Shown: in pieces, positions 17,186 to 26,314 of the stretch
Layout of the letters: the number at the start of each line of letters is the position of its first letter
How positions within the stretch are numbered: position 1 is the first letter of the stretch
Assembly: GCF_008124625.1 (NCBI RefSeq)
Contig: NZ_VNHM01000008.1
Span: 87,737 to 151,736 of the forward strand
Direction of reading: 5' to 3'
Source: Desulfallas thermosapovorans DSM 6562
Lineage (GTDB): Bacteria; Bacillota; Desulfotomaculia; Desulfotomaculales; Desulfallaceae
DNA: 64,000 nucleotides
Translations under genes and position numbers: made by a program
Notes under the pieces: generated by a model
The model's input: the letters and a program-made list of their open reading frames with translations, nothing else
Told to the model about the DNA's origin: nothing
The model's database searches: none

Positions 17186-18379
17186 ATGGCAGCTACCAAC
17201 AGCGATGCGGGTAGGTGGAGATTCCCAATGACCTCCACCAGATACGTGCTGTTATTTTTAGCAATAGTGGGGGCACTGCTGATGGTGTACAGGTTGGTGG
17301 TCGGCCTGGGTAGCACTACCAACCTTAATGACCAATGGCCCTGGGGCTTGTGGATAGGTTTCGACGTTCTTGTCGGTGTGGCCCTGGCCGGCGGCGGTTA
17401 CAGTACCTGCCTGCTGGTGCATGTGTTAAGAATTAAAAAGTTTAATGCCATTGCCAGAGCAGCCATGCTTACTTCGTTAATAGGTTATCTACTGGTGATG
17501 GCCGGGCTTTTTATGGATATCGGCCGCTGGTTTAATTTCTGGCGCCCCTTTGTTTCCTGGGGCTACCACAGCGTCCTTTTCGAAGTATTTTGGTGTGTGT
17601 CCCTGTATACTATGATCCAGTTGCTGGAGTTCGGGGAAGTTGCTACGGAAAGAGTTCAACAGGGATGGCATAAGTATATCAAAAAGATTCTACCGGTGCT
17701 GTTTATAATCGGAATCGTGCTGCCTACCTTACACCAGTCATCCCTGGGTTCCCTTTACGTAATTGAGGTGGGTAAATTGTACCCGCTGTGGTGGTCCATG
17801 CTGCTGCCGGTATTTTTCCTGATGTCGTCCTTTTTTGTGGGACCGGCCATGGTGACACTGGAGTCATTTTTAGGTGCCAGGGCGCACGGGCATAAACCCG
17901 AAACCGGTGTGTTGTCGTCGCTGGTTAAAATCTCAGGTTACCTGCTGGTTGTTTACCTGGTGTTAAAGATTGTGGACCTGTTTTACCGGGGTGCGGCGGG
18001 TCTGGTCTTTGCAGGCAATCTGGAGGGCAACATGTTTCTCCTGGAAATGATTGCCGGGGTAATTATTCCCATTATTATTTGCTTTAACTCCAAACTGCGT
18101 AATAGTAACGCCGGTTTGATTGGCTTCAGCGTACTGGTGGCAGGCGGTGTTATTCTTAACCGGATGAACGTGGTTTTCACCGGTATGGCCGGTTTTATGG
18201 GCGGGTTTTATTTCCCATCACCAATTGAATGGGGCGTAAGCATTGGTCTCATTGCCACCGGTGTACTGGTTTACCTGTTCGTGGTGGAAAATTTCAAAAT
18301 TTTACCTGGCGAGGGCAAAGGTACAGGAACGATGCCGCTGGTATCGAAGGACAGAACTTCACAGAAGCTTTCAGCTTGA
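17186..18379 (+). CDS. NrfD/HybB-type integral membrane subunit of the exported hydrogenase
   Basis: A 397-aa polytopic protein of the NrfD/PsrC family, which passes electrons between an Fe-S partner and the quinone pool without haem. Supporting features are the N-terminal RYVLLFLAIVGALLMVYRL, then WPWGLWIGFDVLVGVALAGGG, a hallmark region of the family, and GYHSVLFEVFWCVSLYT. It starts after GGGGAGGTAATG. It completes a unit of exported hydrogenase, ferredoxin and quinone-linked membrane subunit, used either for hydrogen uptake into menaquinone or for hydrogen release. Confidence 0.92.
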   Translation: MAATNSDAGRWRFPMTSTRYVLLFLAIVGALLMVYRLVVGLGSTTNLNDQWPWGLWIGFDVLVGVALAGGGYSTCLLVHVLRIKKFNAIARAAMLTSLIGYLLVMAGLFMDIGRWFNFWRPFVSWGYHSVLFEVFWCVSLYTMIQLLEFGEVATERVQQGWHKYIKKILPVLFIIGIVLPTLHQSSLGSLYVIEVGKLYPLWWSMLLPVFFLMSSFFVGPAMVTLESFLGARAHGHKPETGVLSSLVKISGYLLVVYLVLKIVDLFYRGAAGLVFAGNLEGNMFLLEMIAGVIIPIIICFNSKLRNSNAGLIGFSVLVAGGVILNRMNVVFTGMAGFMGGFYFPSPIEWGVSIGLIATGVLVYLFVVENFKILPGEGKGTGTMPLVSKDRTSQKLSA

Positions 18380-18380
18380 T

Positions 18381-18408
18381 AAAAAACATGTGCTCCAGCA
18401 TGTTTTTT
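18381..18408 (+). terminator. Terminator after the exported hydrogenase operon
   Basis: The arms AAAAACATG and CATGTTTTT surround loop TGCTCCAG, directly after the stop codon. The A/T-rich ends make it suitable for either strand. Confidence 0.75.
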
Positions 18409-18464
18409 AAAAAATTTACCTTGGTTTTACTTTAACCCCCTATGATTGTAAATCCCATGATTTG

Positions 18465-18494
18465 CCGCCACCGGTACCAAAAAACCGGTGGCGG
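18465..18494. promoter_or_regulatory. 11-bp perfect inverted repeat upstream of the LysR gene
   Basis: The arms CCGCCACCGGT and ACCGGTGGCGG enclose a short A-rich loop, with CTTTTTT 6 nt later. It could be a second terminator for the hydrogenase operon or an operator for the LysR regulator starting 145 nt downstream. The intervening sequence is AT-rich and likely carries that gene's promoter. Confidence 0.5.
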
Positions 18495-18639
18495 AACCAA
18501 CTTTTTTGCTCTTATTGTTTGAAAGGATTTTTAGTCACTGTATAGAAAACCCTATAATAATGATATTTCAATACAAATGTGATCCAAAAAAACACCGGGA
18601 AGGATAACTTCAATCATCCGGTATAAACGGTGATAAATT

Positions 18640-19554
18640 TTGAATATAAAACAATTGGAAGCTTTTTTGCATATTGCTCAACTAAAGAATTTTACCAGGG
18701 CGGCTGCCCAGATGAATATCAGCCAACCTGCTATTAGCCTGCAGATAAAGGCGTTGGAGGAAGAGTTAAATATAACCCTCTTTGAACGCAACGATAAGAA
18801 GGTTGTACTTTCTGAAGCCGGCCGGCTGTTATTTCCCATCGCCATGCAAATGATCCGGCAGTACAACAAAATCAAAGCCGGTATTGACGATCTGCGGGAG
18901 GTCAAGGCCGGGCATCTTATGTTGGGTGCCGTTCCGGTGGCCGGGGAATGTTTAATGCCCGCCCTTATCGGCGGTTTCCGAGAGCAGTACCCTGCCATTA
19001 CGGTTTCCCTGCAAATCGGGGGCAGTGTTCAAGTATCCAGGTGGATCAAAGAGCGGGACGTGGAAAGCGTAATCGTGGGCTATCCCGTTAAGGCCGACGG
19101 GATAGAGTGCCGGCCCTGGCTTACTGACCAGATGACGGTGATAACACCGCCCTGGCATCCCCTTAGAGGTGAGGAAGTACCCCTGGCGGCATTGACCAAC
19201 GAATCCATTGTGGTGCGGGAAGTGGGTTCAGGCGGCAGGCAGGTTTTGGAGCAGCAACTGCTGAAACATAATATTACCCTGGATCAGTTTACCAGTGTAT
19301 TGGAATTGGGTAGTGCCCAGGCTGTTATCAACGCGGTCAGGTTGGGACTGGGTATCGGTGTGGTTTCCCGCTGGGCAGCAGGTGAACTGATTGAAAAGGG
19401 CGTTTTGGGGGAGATAACGGTGCAGGGTCTGAACTTTAGTTACGAGTTTTACTTGGCCTGGAACCAGAACAAGGAGAGTATCGCCGCCAAAGCATTTCGC
19501 ACCTTTATTACCGACGAAGAAATGATCCGCCGTTTGTTAAGGACCAAAAATTAA
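18640..19554 (+). CDS. LysR-family transcriptional regulator
   Basis: A 304-aa LysR-type regulator. The winged helix-turn-helix is at residues 1-60 (FTRAAAQMNISQPAISLQIKAL, LFERNDKKVVLSEAG), followed by a two-lobed effector domain. It begins with TTG at 18640 and a weak upstream site. It lies between the exported hydrogenase operon and an AraC gene and ends in its own terminator, so its target cannot be assigned from position. The C-terminal region (FYLAWNQNKESIAAKAF) resembles CysL/YwfK-like regulators only in a general way. Confidence 0.9.
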   Translation: MNIKQLEAFLHIAQLKNFTRAAAQMNISQPAISLQIKALEEELNITLFERNDKKVVLSEAGRLLFPIAMQMIRQYNKIKAGIDDLREVKAGHLMLGAVPVAGECLMPALIGGFREQYPAITVSLQIGGSVQVSRWIKERDVESVIVGYPVKADGIECRPWLTDQMTVITPPWHPLRGEEVPLAALTNESIVVREVGSGGRQVLEQQLLKHNITLDQFTSVLELGSAQAVINAVRLGLGIGVVSRWAAGELIEKGVLGEITVQGLNFSYEFYLAWNQNKESIAAKAFRTFITDEEMIRRLLRTKN

Positions 19555-19649
19555 TAGACGGTGTTTTATGGTGTTTTATTTTTATGATATTTTATTTAAG
19601 GAAGACAAACGTTACCGAATAGCAATAACTTCATGATTTGATAAGATAA

Positions 19650-19686
19650 GATCCGGACGCTTCTTTTGCTAACCGGGTCTTTTTTA
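19650..19686 (+). terminator. Terminator after the LysR gene
   Basis: The arms GATCCGG and CCGGGTC (one G-T pair) are followed by TTTTTT. It lies between the LysR stop and the AraC gene, and it helps place the AraC start downstream at 19699. Confidence 0.7.
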
Positions 19687-19698
19687 CTAAGGAAGCTA

Positions 19699-20427
19699 TT
19701 GGAAAATTTTGTACTCCCCACATCCACTCCGCCGCCGACCTGGATAGGAAAACGGGAATATCAATTTCGCAAGCACAGTATGCTTTCCTTTGGACCGGAT
19801 ATTACTGTCTTAAACAAAATTGATGCACCTACCCAGGAGTGCGCAAACATATGTTTTAACAGGGATTTTTTTGAGGACATCGCCCGTGAGGCAACTGGGA
19901 AAAGGAACATCATCAAAGGTTTGGAGTATGCCCCCAGTTCCCAATTGATGCAAACTATTTTGCTTTTTGAGCACGAAGTGGGGAACTATGGTAATGGGTG
20001 TCCGCTGATGATTCAGAGTATTTGCGTACAGTTGGCTATACAGGTGCTACGCTGCATGAATATTAACGGCGTTGGTGGCAGGAAATACAGTCGGGAGAAC
20101 AATTACGTAAATAAGGCAAAAGATTATATGCATGCTTATTGTAATGCGGGAATTAGTATAAATGATATTTGCAAGGAGATTAATTTAAGCCCCTTCCATT
20201 TTATCCGTCTTTTTAAGGCCCAGACGGGAAAAACTCCCTATCAATATCTGTTGGAAGTAAGGATGCAGCAGGCGGAAACCCTATTAAAGGGTGGATGTTC
20301 GGTGGAGGAGGCGGCCCGTTTATGCGGTTTTGTTAATCCGGGGCACTTTTCCTCTCTTTTTAGGCGCATTGTAGGCATAACACCGTCATCATATAGGAAA
20401 AAATATTTTATAAATTTTAAAGAATAG
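19699..20427 (+). CDS. AraC-family transcriptional regulator
   Basis: A 242-aa regulator. The C-terminal 100 residues form the double HTH: ISINDICKEINLSPFHFIRLFKAQTG, then SVEEAARLCGFVNPGHFSSLFRRIVGITPSSYRKK. The N-terminal part is an unassigned ligand-binding region. TTG 19699 is chosen because AAGGAAG lies just before it and because an earlier TTG at 19666 falls inside the terminator of the preceding gene. Its 3' end overlaps the convergent Mg-chelatase-like gene by 11 nt. Confidence 0.85.
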   Translation: MENFVLPTSTPPPTWIGKREYQFRKHSMLSFGPDITVLNKIDAPTQECANICFNRDFFEDIAREATGKRNIIKGLEYAPSSQLMQTILLFEHEVGNYGNGCPLMIQSICVQLAIQVLRCMNINGVGGRKYSRENNYVNKAKDYMHAYCNAGISINDICKEINLSPFHFIRLFKAQTGKTPYQYLLEVRMQQAETLLKGGCSVEEAARLCGFVNPGHFSSLFRRIVGITPSSYRKKYFINFKE

Positions 20428-21457
20428 GGACTTGATTCATGATTTTTCCCAGTTTTTCCCGGTCAATCACCATGTCCTGGAAGGGCTTGCGGCGGGTACG
20501 GTGCAGCAGCGCCAGGTTTACCGACTGCCGCACATCTTCTTCGAGTACCTCGGTTCGGCCATGCATGGCGGCCACAGTTTTAGCTGCTTTCATCATTACC
20601 AGGTCGGCCCGGTGCCCGTCAACTCCCATCTCCAGGGCGATTTTTGCTATCAGGAATAGCATGGTATCGGAAATGGTGACCCCCGGTAACATTGCTTTGG
20701 CGGCTTTTATTTGCCCCCGCATTTTTTCTTCCTCAACTTGCCATGTTTGGCCGAATAGCTCCGGGTTTTCTTCGAAAGCAGCCCGGCGTTTAATTAGTTC
20801 CACCCGCAGCGCCGGGTCGGTAATGCCGGTTACATTTACACACAAACCGAAGCGATCCAGCAACTGCGGTCTCAGCTCACCTTCCTCGGGATTCATGGTA
20901 CCTACTAAAATGAATTCAGCCGGGTGGACAAAGGAAACCCCTTCCCGCTCCACGGTATTTACCCCCATGGCGGCCGAGTCCAGAAGAATGTCCACTATGT
21001 GATCATCCAGCAAATTTACTTCGTCTACATACAGTATCCCCCGGTTGGCCCGGGCCAGCACGCCGGGCTCAAAATGCTTTTCCCCCTTTTTAATGGCCTG
21101 TTCGATATCCAAAGTACCCACCACCCGGTCTTCAGTGGCAGCCACAGGCAAATCAACCACCCGCATTTTCCGGCTAATCCGGGGCAGAACCTCACCGGAT
21201 GCCAGCCGCTGCCGGCAACTTTCGCACATGGTGGTTTCATCAATGGGGTTGCAGCTAAAGGGACAGCCGGCTACCACATCAATTTCCGGCAGCAGTGCCG
21301 CCAACGCCCGGACAGCGGTGGATTTAGCCGTACCCTTTTCGCCACGGATTAAAATACCGTTTAACCGGGGGTTAATTACGCTCAGTAAAAGCCCCATTTT
21401 CATTTCTTCCTGACCGACAATGGCGCTAAAGGGGTAAATCTCGTTGTTTTTAATCAA
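20417..21457 (-). CDS. Magnesium-chelatase-like AAA+ ATPase (ChlI/BchI type)
   Basis: A 346-aa AAA+ motor subunit of the metal-chelatase family. Walker A is GEKGTAKST (near 39-47), Walker B is ILYVDEVNLL, and the sensor region is LVGTMNPEEGELRPQLLDRFG. After the P-loop there is a four-cysteine segment CPFSC...CESC that could bind Zn. Start ATG 21457. A second, longer paralogue lies 50 nt upstream. These anaerobes do not make chlorophyll, so the substrate is more likely another tetrapyrrole or a metal-centre assembly step. No large chelatase subunit (CobN/ChlH) is in the window. Confidence 0.88.
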   Translation of the reverse strand: MIKNNEIYPFSAIVGQEEMKMGLLLSVINPRLNGILIRGEKGTAKSTAVRALAALLPEIDVVAGCPFSCNPIDETTMCESCRQRLASGEVLPRISRKMRVVDLPVAATEDRVVGTLDIEQAIKKGEKHFEPGVLARANRGILYVDEVNLLDDHIVDILLDSAAMGVNTVEREGVSFVHPAEFILVGTMNPEEGELRPQLLDRFGLCVNVTGITDPALRVELIKRRAAFEENPELFGQTWQVEEEKMRGQIKAAKAMLPGVTISDTMLFLIAKIALEMGVDGHRADLVMMKAAKTVAAMHGRTEVLEEDVRQSVNLALLHRTRRKPFQDMVIDREKLGKIMNQVPIL

Positions 21458-21506
21458 GACTTATCGCCTTCCTTTTTAAATGGCCTAAAGCCCAACAGCT
21501 GTTCTA

Positions 21507-23597
21507 TTAATTAGCCCGCCTCACCGCGTCCACCAGGGTTTTTGCCTTTAATTCCTCCAGTCGATAGAAATCAGCGCCCATAACCCAGGCCAGCTCTCGG
21601 GTTACACCGAAGGTTACCCGGGTATTTTTTTCCACATCCACCACCAGGGATTTGATTCTCTTGTCAACGCTTATTATTTCTCCGGCCTGTAGCGCTTCCA
21701 GCAGTGGCTTGGCGCCGCCCAGGCTGACGTTGCTTTTGCCGTCTGTAATGATAACCAGCAGCGGCGCTACCTCCGGGTGTTTGCGAAGGTGTATGGACGC
21801 CAGTTCATATGATTTTAGGAGCCCTGCTGCCAGTGGTGTTTTCCCGCCCACCGGCAAATCTTTCAGCAGTCTTTGTCCCATATCTACACTGTTGGTCGGT
21901 GGCAGTAGAATTTCCGCGGTTTTGTCCCGAAAGGTTACCAGACCGATTTTATCCCGTTTTTGATAGGCGTCCACCAGCAGAGAAAGGATGGCCCCCTTGG
22001 TCTCTGACATTCGCTGCCGGGCGCCCATGGAACCACTGGCGTCCACCACAAACAATATCAACTGCCCGGTGTGTTTTTCCCGTACCTTTTCCCGGATATC
22101 AGATTTCTCAATAATTACGGCCACATCAACGTCCTTTTGCCGCCGGCACTGGTACGGGGCGGCCGCCCGCAACGTGGCATCAAAGGCCAGATCATTCTTG
22201 CCCGGCTGCATGGTGCTGCGTACGTAGCGACCGGAACGCAGTGTAGTTTTAGTCCAAAAGCGCCTCCCGCTGTCCCTGCGTGCCAACCGGTCATGGCCGG
22301 CGGATAAATGTTTAACCAGGAAAGGTTCGATGATATTAAATACCATTTGATGTAGCAGTGGGGAGGACCCGTTTTGGAAATTCCCCCGTGCTTTGCCGGT
22401 TCCATTGCATGCCGGCGCATTATTCAAAGAATTATTGGCCGTGGGCACCGGCCGGTTTGCCCGGCTGCAATTGCTGTGGTCCACATGGTCCGGGTTAGCC
22501 GGTTCACCTGGCTGCTGGTTATTATCACCGGGATTGGCTTTTTCACCTGGCTGCTGCTCTCCCATTTCCCTTTGTCCGGTTGTTTCATGGTTATCCATAC
22601 CTTCCATATGGGACTGCTGTCTGGACTGCCGGGCACGGTGCAGTAGCACCAGCTCGGCGGCTGCCAAAACATCCTGTTCCTGTACTTCATCCCGCCCGTG
22701 CCAGGCCGCTACGGTGCGGGCGGTGGCAGCCAGGGTGATATCGGCCCGGTGTCCCGGTGTCCCCCGGGCAAGGCACAAACCGGACACCAAATTTAACAGC
22801 TTACCGGTTATCTTTACCCGGGGCAATAATTTTTTGGCGGCGGTAATTCGCTCCCGCAGCTCTTGCTCCCGGGCTGCCCAGCGGGTGTAAAATTCCCGGG
22901 GATCGGCTTCAAATTGCTCCCGGCGCCTGATTATCTTTACCCTCTGCCCGGGGTCCAATTCCCCCTCCACCTGCACACAAAGCCCGAAACGGTCTTTAAA
23001 CTGTGGCCGCAAATCTCCCTCTTCGGGGTTCATGGTGCCGATCAGTATAAATTGTGCGTCATGGGTATAGGAGATCCCTTCCCGTTCCACCACGTTTACC
23101 CCCATGGCAGCTGCATCCAGTAATATGTCAACAATATGGTGATCCAGTAGATTTACTTCATCTATGTAAATAATACCACGGTGTGCCCGGGCAAGCAGCC
23201 CCGGCTCAAATGTAGGAACTCCTTTCTTGATGGTTTGCCCGAAGTCAAGCCCACCCAGCACCCGGTCTTCGGTGGATGACACGGGTAATTCGATCACCTG
23301 TACCTGCCGCCGGGTTTGCGCCAGTATTTCCCCATTTGCCAGCCGTTTGCGGCAATGGGCGCATAGTCGCTCGGCTTTTTGCGGGTGGCAATTAAAGGGA
23401 CAGCCTTTAACCACCGCCACTTCGGGCAGCAGCGCCGCCAGAGCACGCACCGCAGTGGACTTGGCGGTTCCCTTGGCGCCGCGAATTAAGATACCTCCTA
23501 AATGCTCATTTATAGCGCATAATATCAAGCCCAACTTTAGTTTTTCTTGACCGACAATAGCAGAAAAAGGGTAAACCATTCGGTGATACGCACACAT
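21507..23597 (-). CDS. Magnesium-chelatase-like ATPase fused to a VWA domain (ChlID type)
   Basis: A 696-aa fusion. The N-terminal AAA+ domain parallels the downstream paralogue (GAKGTAKST, IIYIDEVNLLDHH, CPFNC...CAHC). A polar Gln/Asn/Gly-rich linker covers about residues 335-400. The C-terminal von Willebrand A domain has an intact MIDAS motif (FVVDASGSMG, later ITDGKSN). This is the architecture of ChlI and ChlD joined in one chain. ATG 23597 follows AAAGGAG at 6-nt spacing; a longer reading starts inside that RBS region. With the neighbouring gene it could form a two-component AAA+/VWA machine. Confidence 0.88.
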   Translation of the reverse strand: MCAYHRMVYPFSAIVGQEKLKLGLILCAINEHLGGILIRGAKGTAKSTAVRALAALLPEVAVVKGCPFNCHPQKAERLCAHCRKRLANGEILAQTRRQVQVIELPVSSTEDRVLGGLDFGQTIKKGVPTFEPGLLARAHRGIIYIDEVNLLDHHIVDILLDAAAMGVNVVEREGISYTHDAQFILIGTMNPEEGDLRPQFKDRFGLCVQVEGELDPGQRVKIIRRREQFEADPREFYTRWAAREQELRERITAAKKLLPRVKITGKLLNLVSGLCLARGTPGHRADITLAATARTVAAWHGRDEVQEQDVLAAAELVLLHRARQSRQQSHMEGMDNHETTGQREMGEQQPGEKANPGDNNQQPGEPANPDHVDHSNCSRANRPVPTANNSLNNAPACNGTGKARGNFQNGSSPLLHQMVFNIIEPFLVKHLSAGHDRLARRDSGRRFWTKTTLRSGRYVRSTMQPGKNDLAFDATLRAAAPYQCRRQKDVDVAVIIEKSDIREKVREKHTGQLILFVVDASGSMGARQRMSETKGAILSLLVDAYQKRDKIGLVTFRDKTAEILLPPTNSVDMGQRLLKDLPVGGKTPLAAGLLKSYELASIHLRKHPEVAPLLVIITDGKSNVSLGGAKPLLEALQAGEIISVDKRIKSLVVDVEKNTRVTFGVTRELAWVMGADFYRLEELKAKTLVDAVRRAN

Positions 23598-23747
23598 TGG
23601 CGGCTCCTTTCCTAACCAGGACAACCAAATACAGTTAAGGCCTACTTGTAGTTTAATTATAACATATGTTCATAACCAGGTGGGCAACTATTAATTAATA
23701 AAAATTTTTTTGTATTTACCAGAAGCTATATAATATAAAAAAGGAAG

Positions 23748-23779
23748 GAGCACGTTGATTATTGTTTCAACGTGCTCCA
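23748..23779 (-). terminator. Terminator of the ABC importer operon
   Basis: The perfect 12-bp arms GGAGCACGTTGA and TCAACGTGCTCC surround an 8-nt loop. On the minus strand a T-rich tract (TTCCTTTTTT) follows. It lies 20 nt after the stop of the binding-protein gene. Confidence 0.85.
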
Positions 23780-23799
23780 AAGGCCTTGGAGGATTTTGA

Positions 23800-24762
23800 T
23801 TAATATAAACCTTCCTGAACTACACCTTCATAATTAATGTCATTTTGCAGTAAATCTTTATCCCTTAACCAGGCGATAACATTGTTGACGTCCTTTTCAA
23901 CCGGAAGTTGTGGCTGTGGGTAGCTCTGGACTTGATAACTGTCTACAATTTGTTCCGGGATATTAATGTTTGCCACCATGAGACCTTTATATTTATCGGG
24001 TTCACTGTTTATATCCTGCACCGCTCTGGCATAAGCCTTGTAAAAGCGGGAAACCGCCTCGGCTTTTTGATCCAATACCTCTTGCTTCATAATTACTACG
24101 GACTGGGAAAGGTTTTCTCCCGTTGTATCATCAGCCACTACCCTGGCTCCCTTGGATACAGCGTAGGATATGTTGGGGTCCGGGACCGTGATGGCATCAA
24201 TTTGGTTGTTTAATAGCATTTCCACCCTCACCGGTATCTTAGCCACCGTCGTTTTTTGCACATCCGAGGGGTTCATGCCTGCCTGGCGTAAAATGCCGTC
24301 CGTTACATATTCGATAATGGAGTTGTTGGAAATGCCGATGCTTTTACCTTTCAAATCCTGCACCGTTTCAATGTCACTGCCGGGGGAGGCCACAATGGCA
24401 AAGCGTCCCTCGGGCGGGGTTGCCCCCAGGGCTATGGAGGTTATGCGCAAATCCTCCCCGGAGCTTTTCAGTAAGAGGGCGATCATCATATCTGTAACCA
24501 TGCCGTCCAACTCACCGGATTGAAAAGCACTCTGGCTTTCCACGGGGCTTTGAAAGGGCACAAATTCCACCTGTACGTTCTCAGCGTCAAAATAACCGTT
24601 TTCTTGAGCCACCAGAATAGGCAAATTTTCTTCGATGGTCAGGGAGCCGATTTTTAATTTATTATCCGCTGTGTTCTCCCGCCCGTTTTGGGTGCAGCCG
24701 GTGGCCGCTGCCATTAATAAAATCATTGCCAGCAGGGTAGTTACTAAAAACTTGAAACGCAT
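23800..24762 (-). CDS. NitT/TauT-type ABC transporter substrate-binding lipoprotein
   Basis: A 320-aa binding protein with a lipoprotein signal peptide ending in ATGC (Cys near residue 23). The body fits the NMT1/SsuA-like class: LKIGSLTIEENLPILVAQENGYFDAENV, DGMVTDMMIALLLKS, GKSIGISNNSIIEYVTDGIL. It captures a small solute for the adjacent permease and ATPase. This class covers nitrate, taurine, sulfonates, pyrimidine precursors and other ligands. Nothing in the sequence fixes the substrate. Confidence 0.88.
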   Translation of the reverse strand: MRFKFLVTTLLAMILLMAAATGCTQNGRENTADNKLKIGSLTIEENLPILVAQENGYFDAENVQVEFVPFQSPVESQSAFQSGELDGMVTDMMIALLLKSSGEDLRITSIALGATPPEGRFAIVASPGSDIETVQDLKGKSIGISNNSIIEYVTDGILRQAGMNPSDVQKTTVAKIPVRVEMLLNNQIDAITVPDPNISYAVSKGARVVADDTTGENLSQSVVIMKQEVLDQKAEAVSRFYKAYARAVQDINSEPDKYKGLMVANINIPEQIVDSYQVQSYPQPQLPVEKDVNNVIAWLRDKDLLQNDINYEGVVQEGLY

Positions 24763-24803
24763 TGACTTACCTCCCGGTATTTAAATTTTTCTTGCGGCCG
24801 CTT

Positions 24804-25559
24804 TTATAAATGAACCCAGGAACACAGCACCCTTTCGCAGGCGTCCAACAGTAAATAAAGCAGAAAACCCATCAGACCCATGGCTATGATCCCGGCGAAC
24901 ATTTGATCATAAGCTAAACTGCTCCAGGAACTCATAATAAAGTAACCGATCCCTTCCTGGGTGGCGTAGGTTTCCACCAGGAAAAGCACGGACATGGCAA
25001 TGCCCAGTCCCAGCCTTAAGGAAGTTAAAATGGCGGGAAGACAGGCCGGAAAATATACGTGCCGGTACAATTCCCATTCGTTTGCCCGCAGGGATTTAAC
25101 TGATTGCACGTATTCCCTTTGCAGGTTTCTGGCGGCGTCCCGGGTGGTGACCAGGATTAAATAAAATATGGTTAAAGTGATCAATACAATCTTGGAAAGG
25201 TTACCAATCCCCAGCAAAATTAGAAAAACCGGCAGAAATACTACTTTGGGTATGGGGTAAGTAAGATATATCAGGGGCGCGGAAAACTCATCGGCCCTGC
25301 TGTTTTTCCCCAAGTACAACCCCAAAGGGACACCCAAAAGAGTGGAAATGACCAGACTAACCCCCACCCGGTAAAAACTAATCTTGATGTGGGGGAGTAA
25401 ATCACCGGTAATAAGTTGAAAAAAACTTTTGAATGCCTCCAAAGGAGGTGCCAGAGCAGGGGTGTTTAATACTACAGATAGTAAATGCCAACACGCAATC
25501 AAAAATAAAATGGATATTAAAACGTTCAAGGGTTTCTGAACAATGTCTTTTTGTTGCAT
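24804..25559 (-). CDS. NitT/TauT-type ABC transporter permease
   Basis: A 251-aa integral membrane protein with about six helices and the cytoplasmic EAA loop (SVKSLRANEWELYRHVYFPACLPAILTSL) that docks the ATPase. ATG 25559, 2 nt after the ATPase stop, is preferred. A GTG at 25583 would overlap the ATPase end by 22 nt. It pairs with the binding protein downstream and the ATPase upstream. Confidence 0.9.
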   Translation of the reverse strand: MQQKDIVQKPLNVLISILFLIACWHLLSVVLNTPALAPPLEAFKSFFQLITGDLLPHIKISFYRVGVSLVISTLLGVPLGLYLGKNSRADEFSAPLIYLTYPIPKVVFLPVFLILLGIGNLSKIVLITLTIFYLILVTTRDAARNLQREYVQSVKSLRANEWELYRHVYFPACLPAILTSLRLGLGIAMSVLFLVETYATQEGIGYFIMSSWSSLAYDQMFAGIIAMGLMGFLLYLLLDACERVLCSWVHL

Positions 25560-25561
25560 AA

Positions 25562-26311
25562 TTATTTGACACCCCTTAAACACGAGCGCAAAGAGCCGGA
25601 CATTTCCAGAAATTCCACTTTACCGCGGGCGGTGTATTCACCGGCCAGCGGGTTGGGAAGTTCTTGAATAATAGTACCCGGGCATGCTGACATGATAAAA
25701 ATTTTTTGTCCCAGGAAAACTGCTTCTTCTATGTTGTGCGTAATGATGAGAATTGTTAGTTTTGTTTCCTGCCAGAGCTCAATAAGAAAATCCTGCATTT
25801 CCTCCCGGGTAAGGGCATCCAGGGAAGAGAAGGGCTCGTCCATGAGTAGAAGTTCCGGTTCCAGAACCAGCGACCTGGCAATAGCCACCCTTTGCCGCTG
25901 GCCTCCGCTCAGTTGGGCCGGATACCGTTTTCTTAAATGTAGTAGCCCCAACCGGTGGAATATTTTTTCGGTTTTTAAATCGATTTCTGGTTTGGAAAAT
26001 CCTTTAATTTTCAGGCCCAGTCTAACGTTATCCCATACGGTCTTCCAGGGTAATAAACCATAATCTTGCAAGATTAAAGCTGTTCTATCGCTGTCCCTGG
26101 GCGGTTTACCATTTATTAATACCGTTCCTTGGTAGCTTTGATTTAAACCGGCCAGAACGTTTAACAGTGTACTTTTGCCACATCCCGACGGTCCGATAAT
26201 TACGCCTGTACACCCGAAAGGAAGGGATAGACATACATCTTTCAGGGCGGGGGTTATTTGTTTATTATGAACATATTCCACGTATAAAGATTTAATTGAT
26301 AAATAATCCAT
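25562..26311 (-). CDS. NitT/TauT-type ABC transporter ATP-binding protein
   Basis: A 249-aa ABC ATPase with Walker A GPSGCGKST, Q-loop LQDYGLLPW, signature LSGGQRQRVAIARS, Walker B LLLMDEPFSSLD and switch His in ILIITHNIEEA. All are intact. It is transcribed directly after the TetR gene (3-nt gap) and before the permease. The phrase DEPFSSLDALTRE is typical of the SsuB/TauB branch. Confidence 0.94.
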   Translation of the reverse strand: MDYLSIKSLYVEYVHNKQITPALKDVCLSLPFGCTGVIIGPSGCGKSTLLNVLAGLNQSYQGTVLINGKPPRDSDRTALILQDYGLLPWKTVWDNVRLGLKIKGFSKPEIDLKTEKIFHRLGLLHLRKRYPAQLSGGQRQRVAIARSLVLEPELLLMDEPFSSLDALTREEMQDFLIELWQETKLTILIITHNIEEAVFLGQKIFIMSACPGTIIQELPNPLAGEYTARGKVEFLEMSGSLRSCLRGVK

Positions 26312-26314
26312 CTT

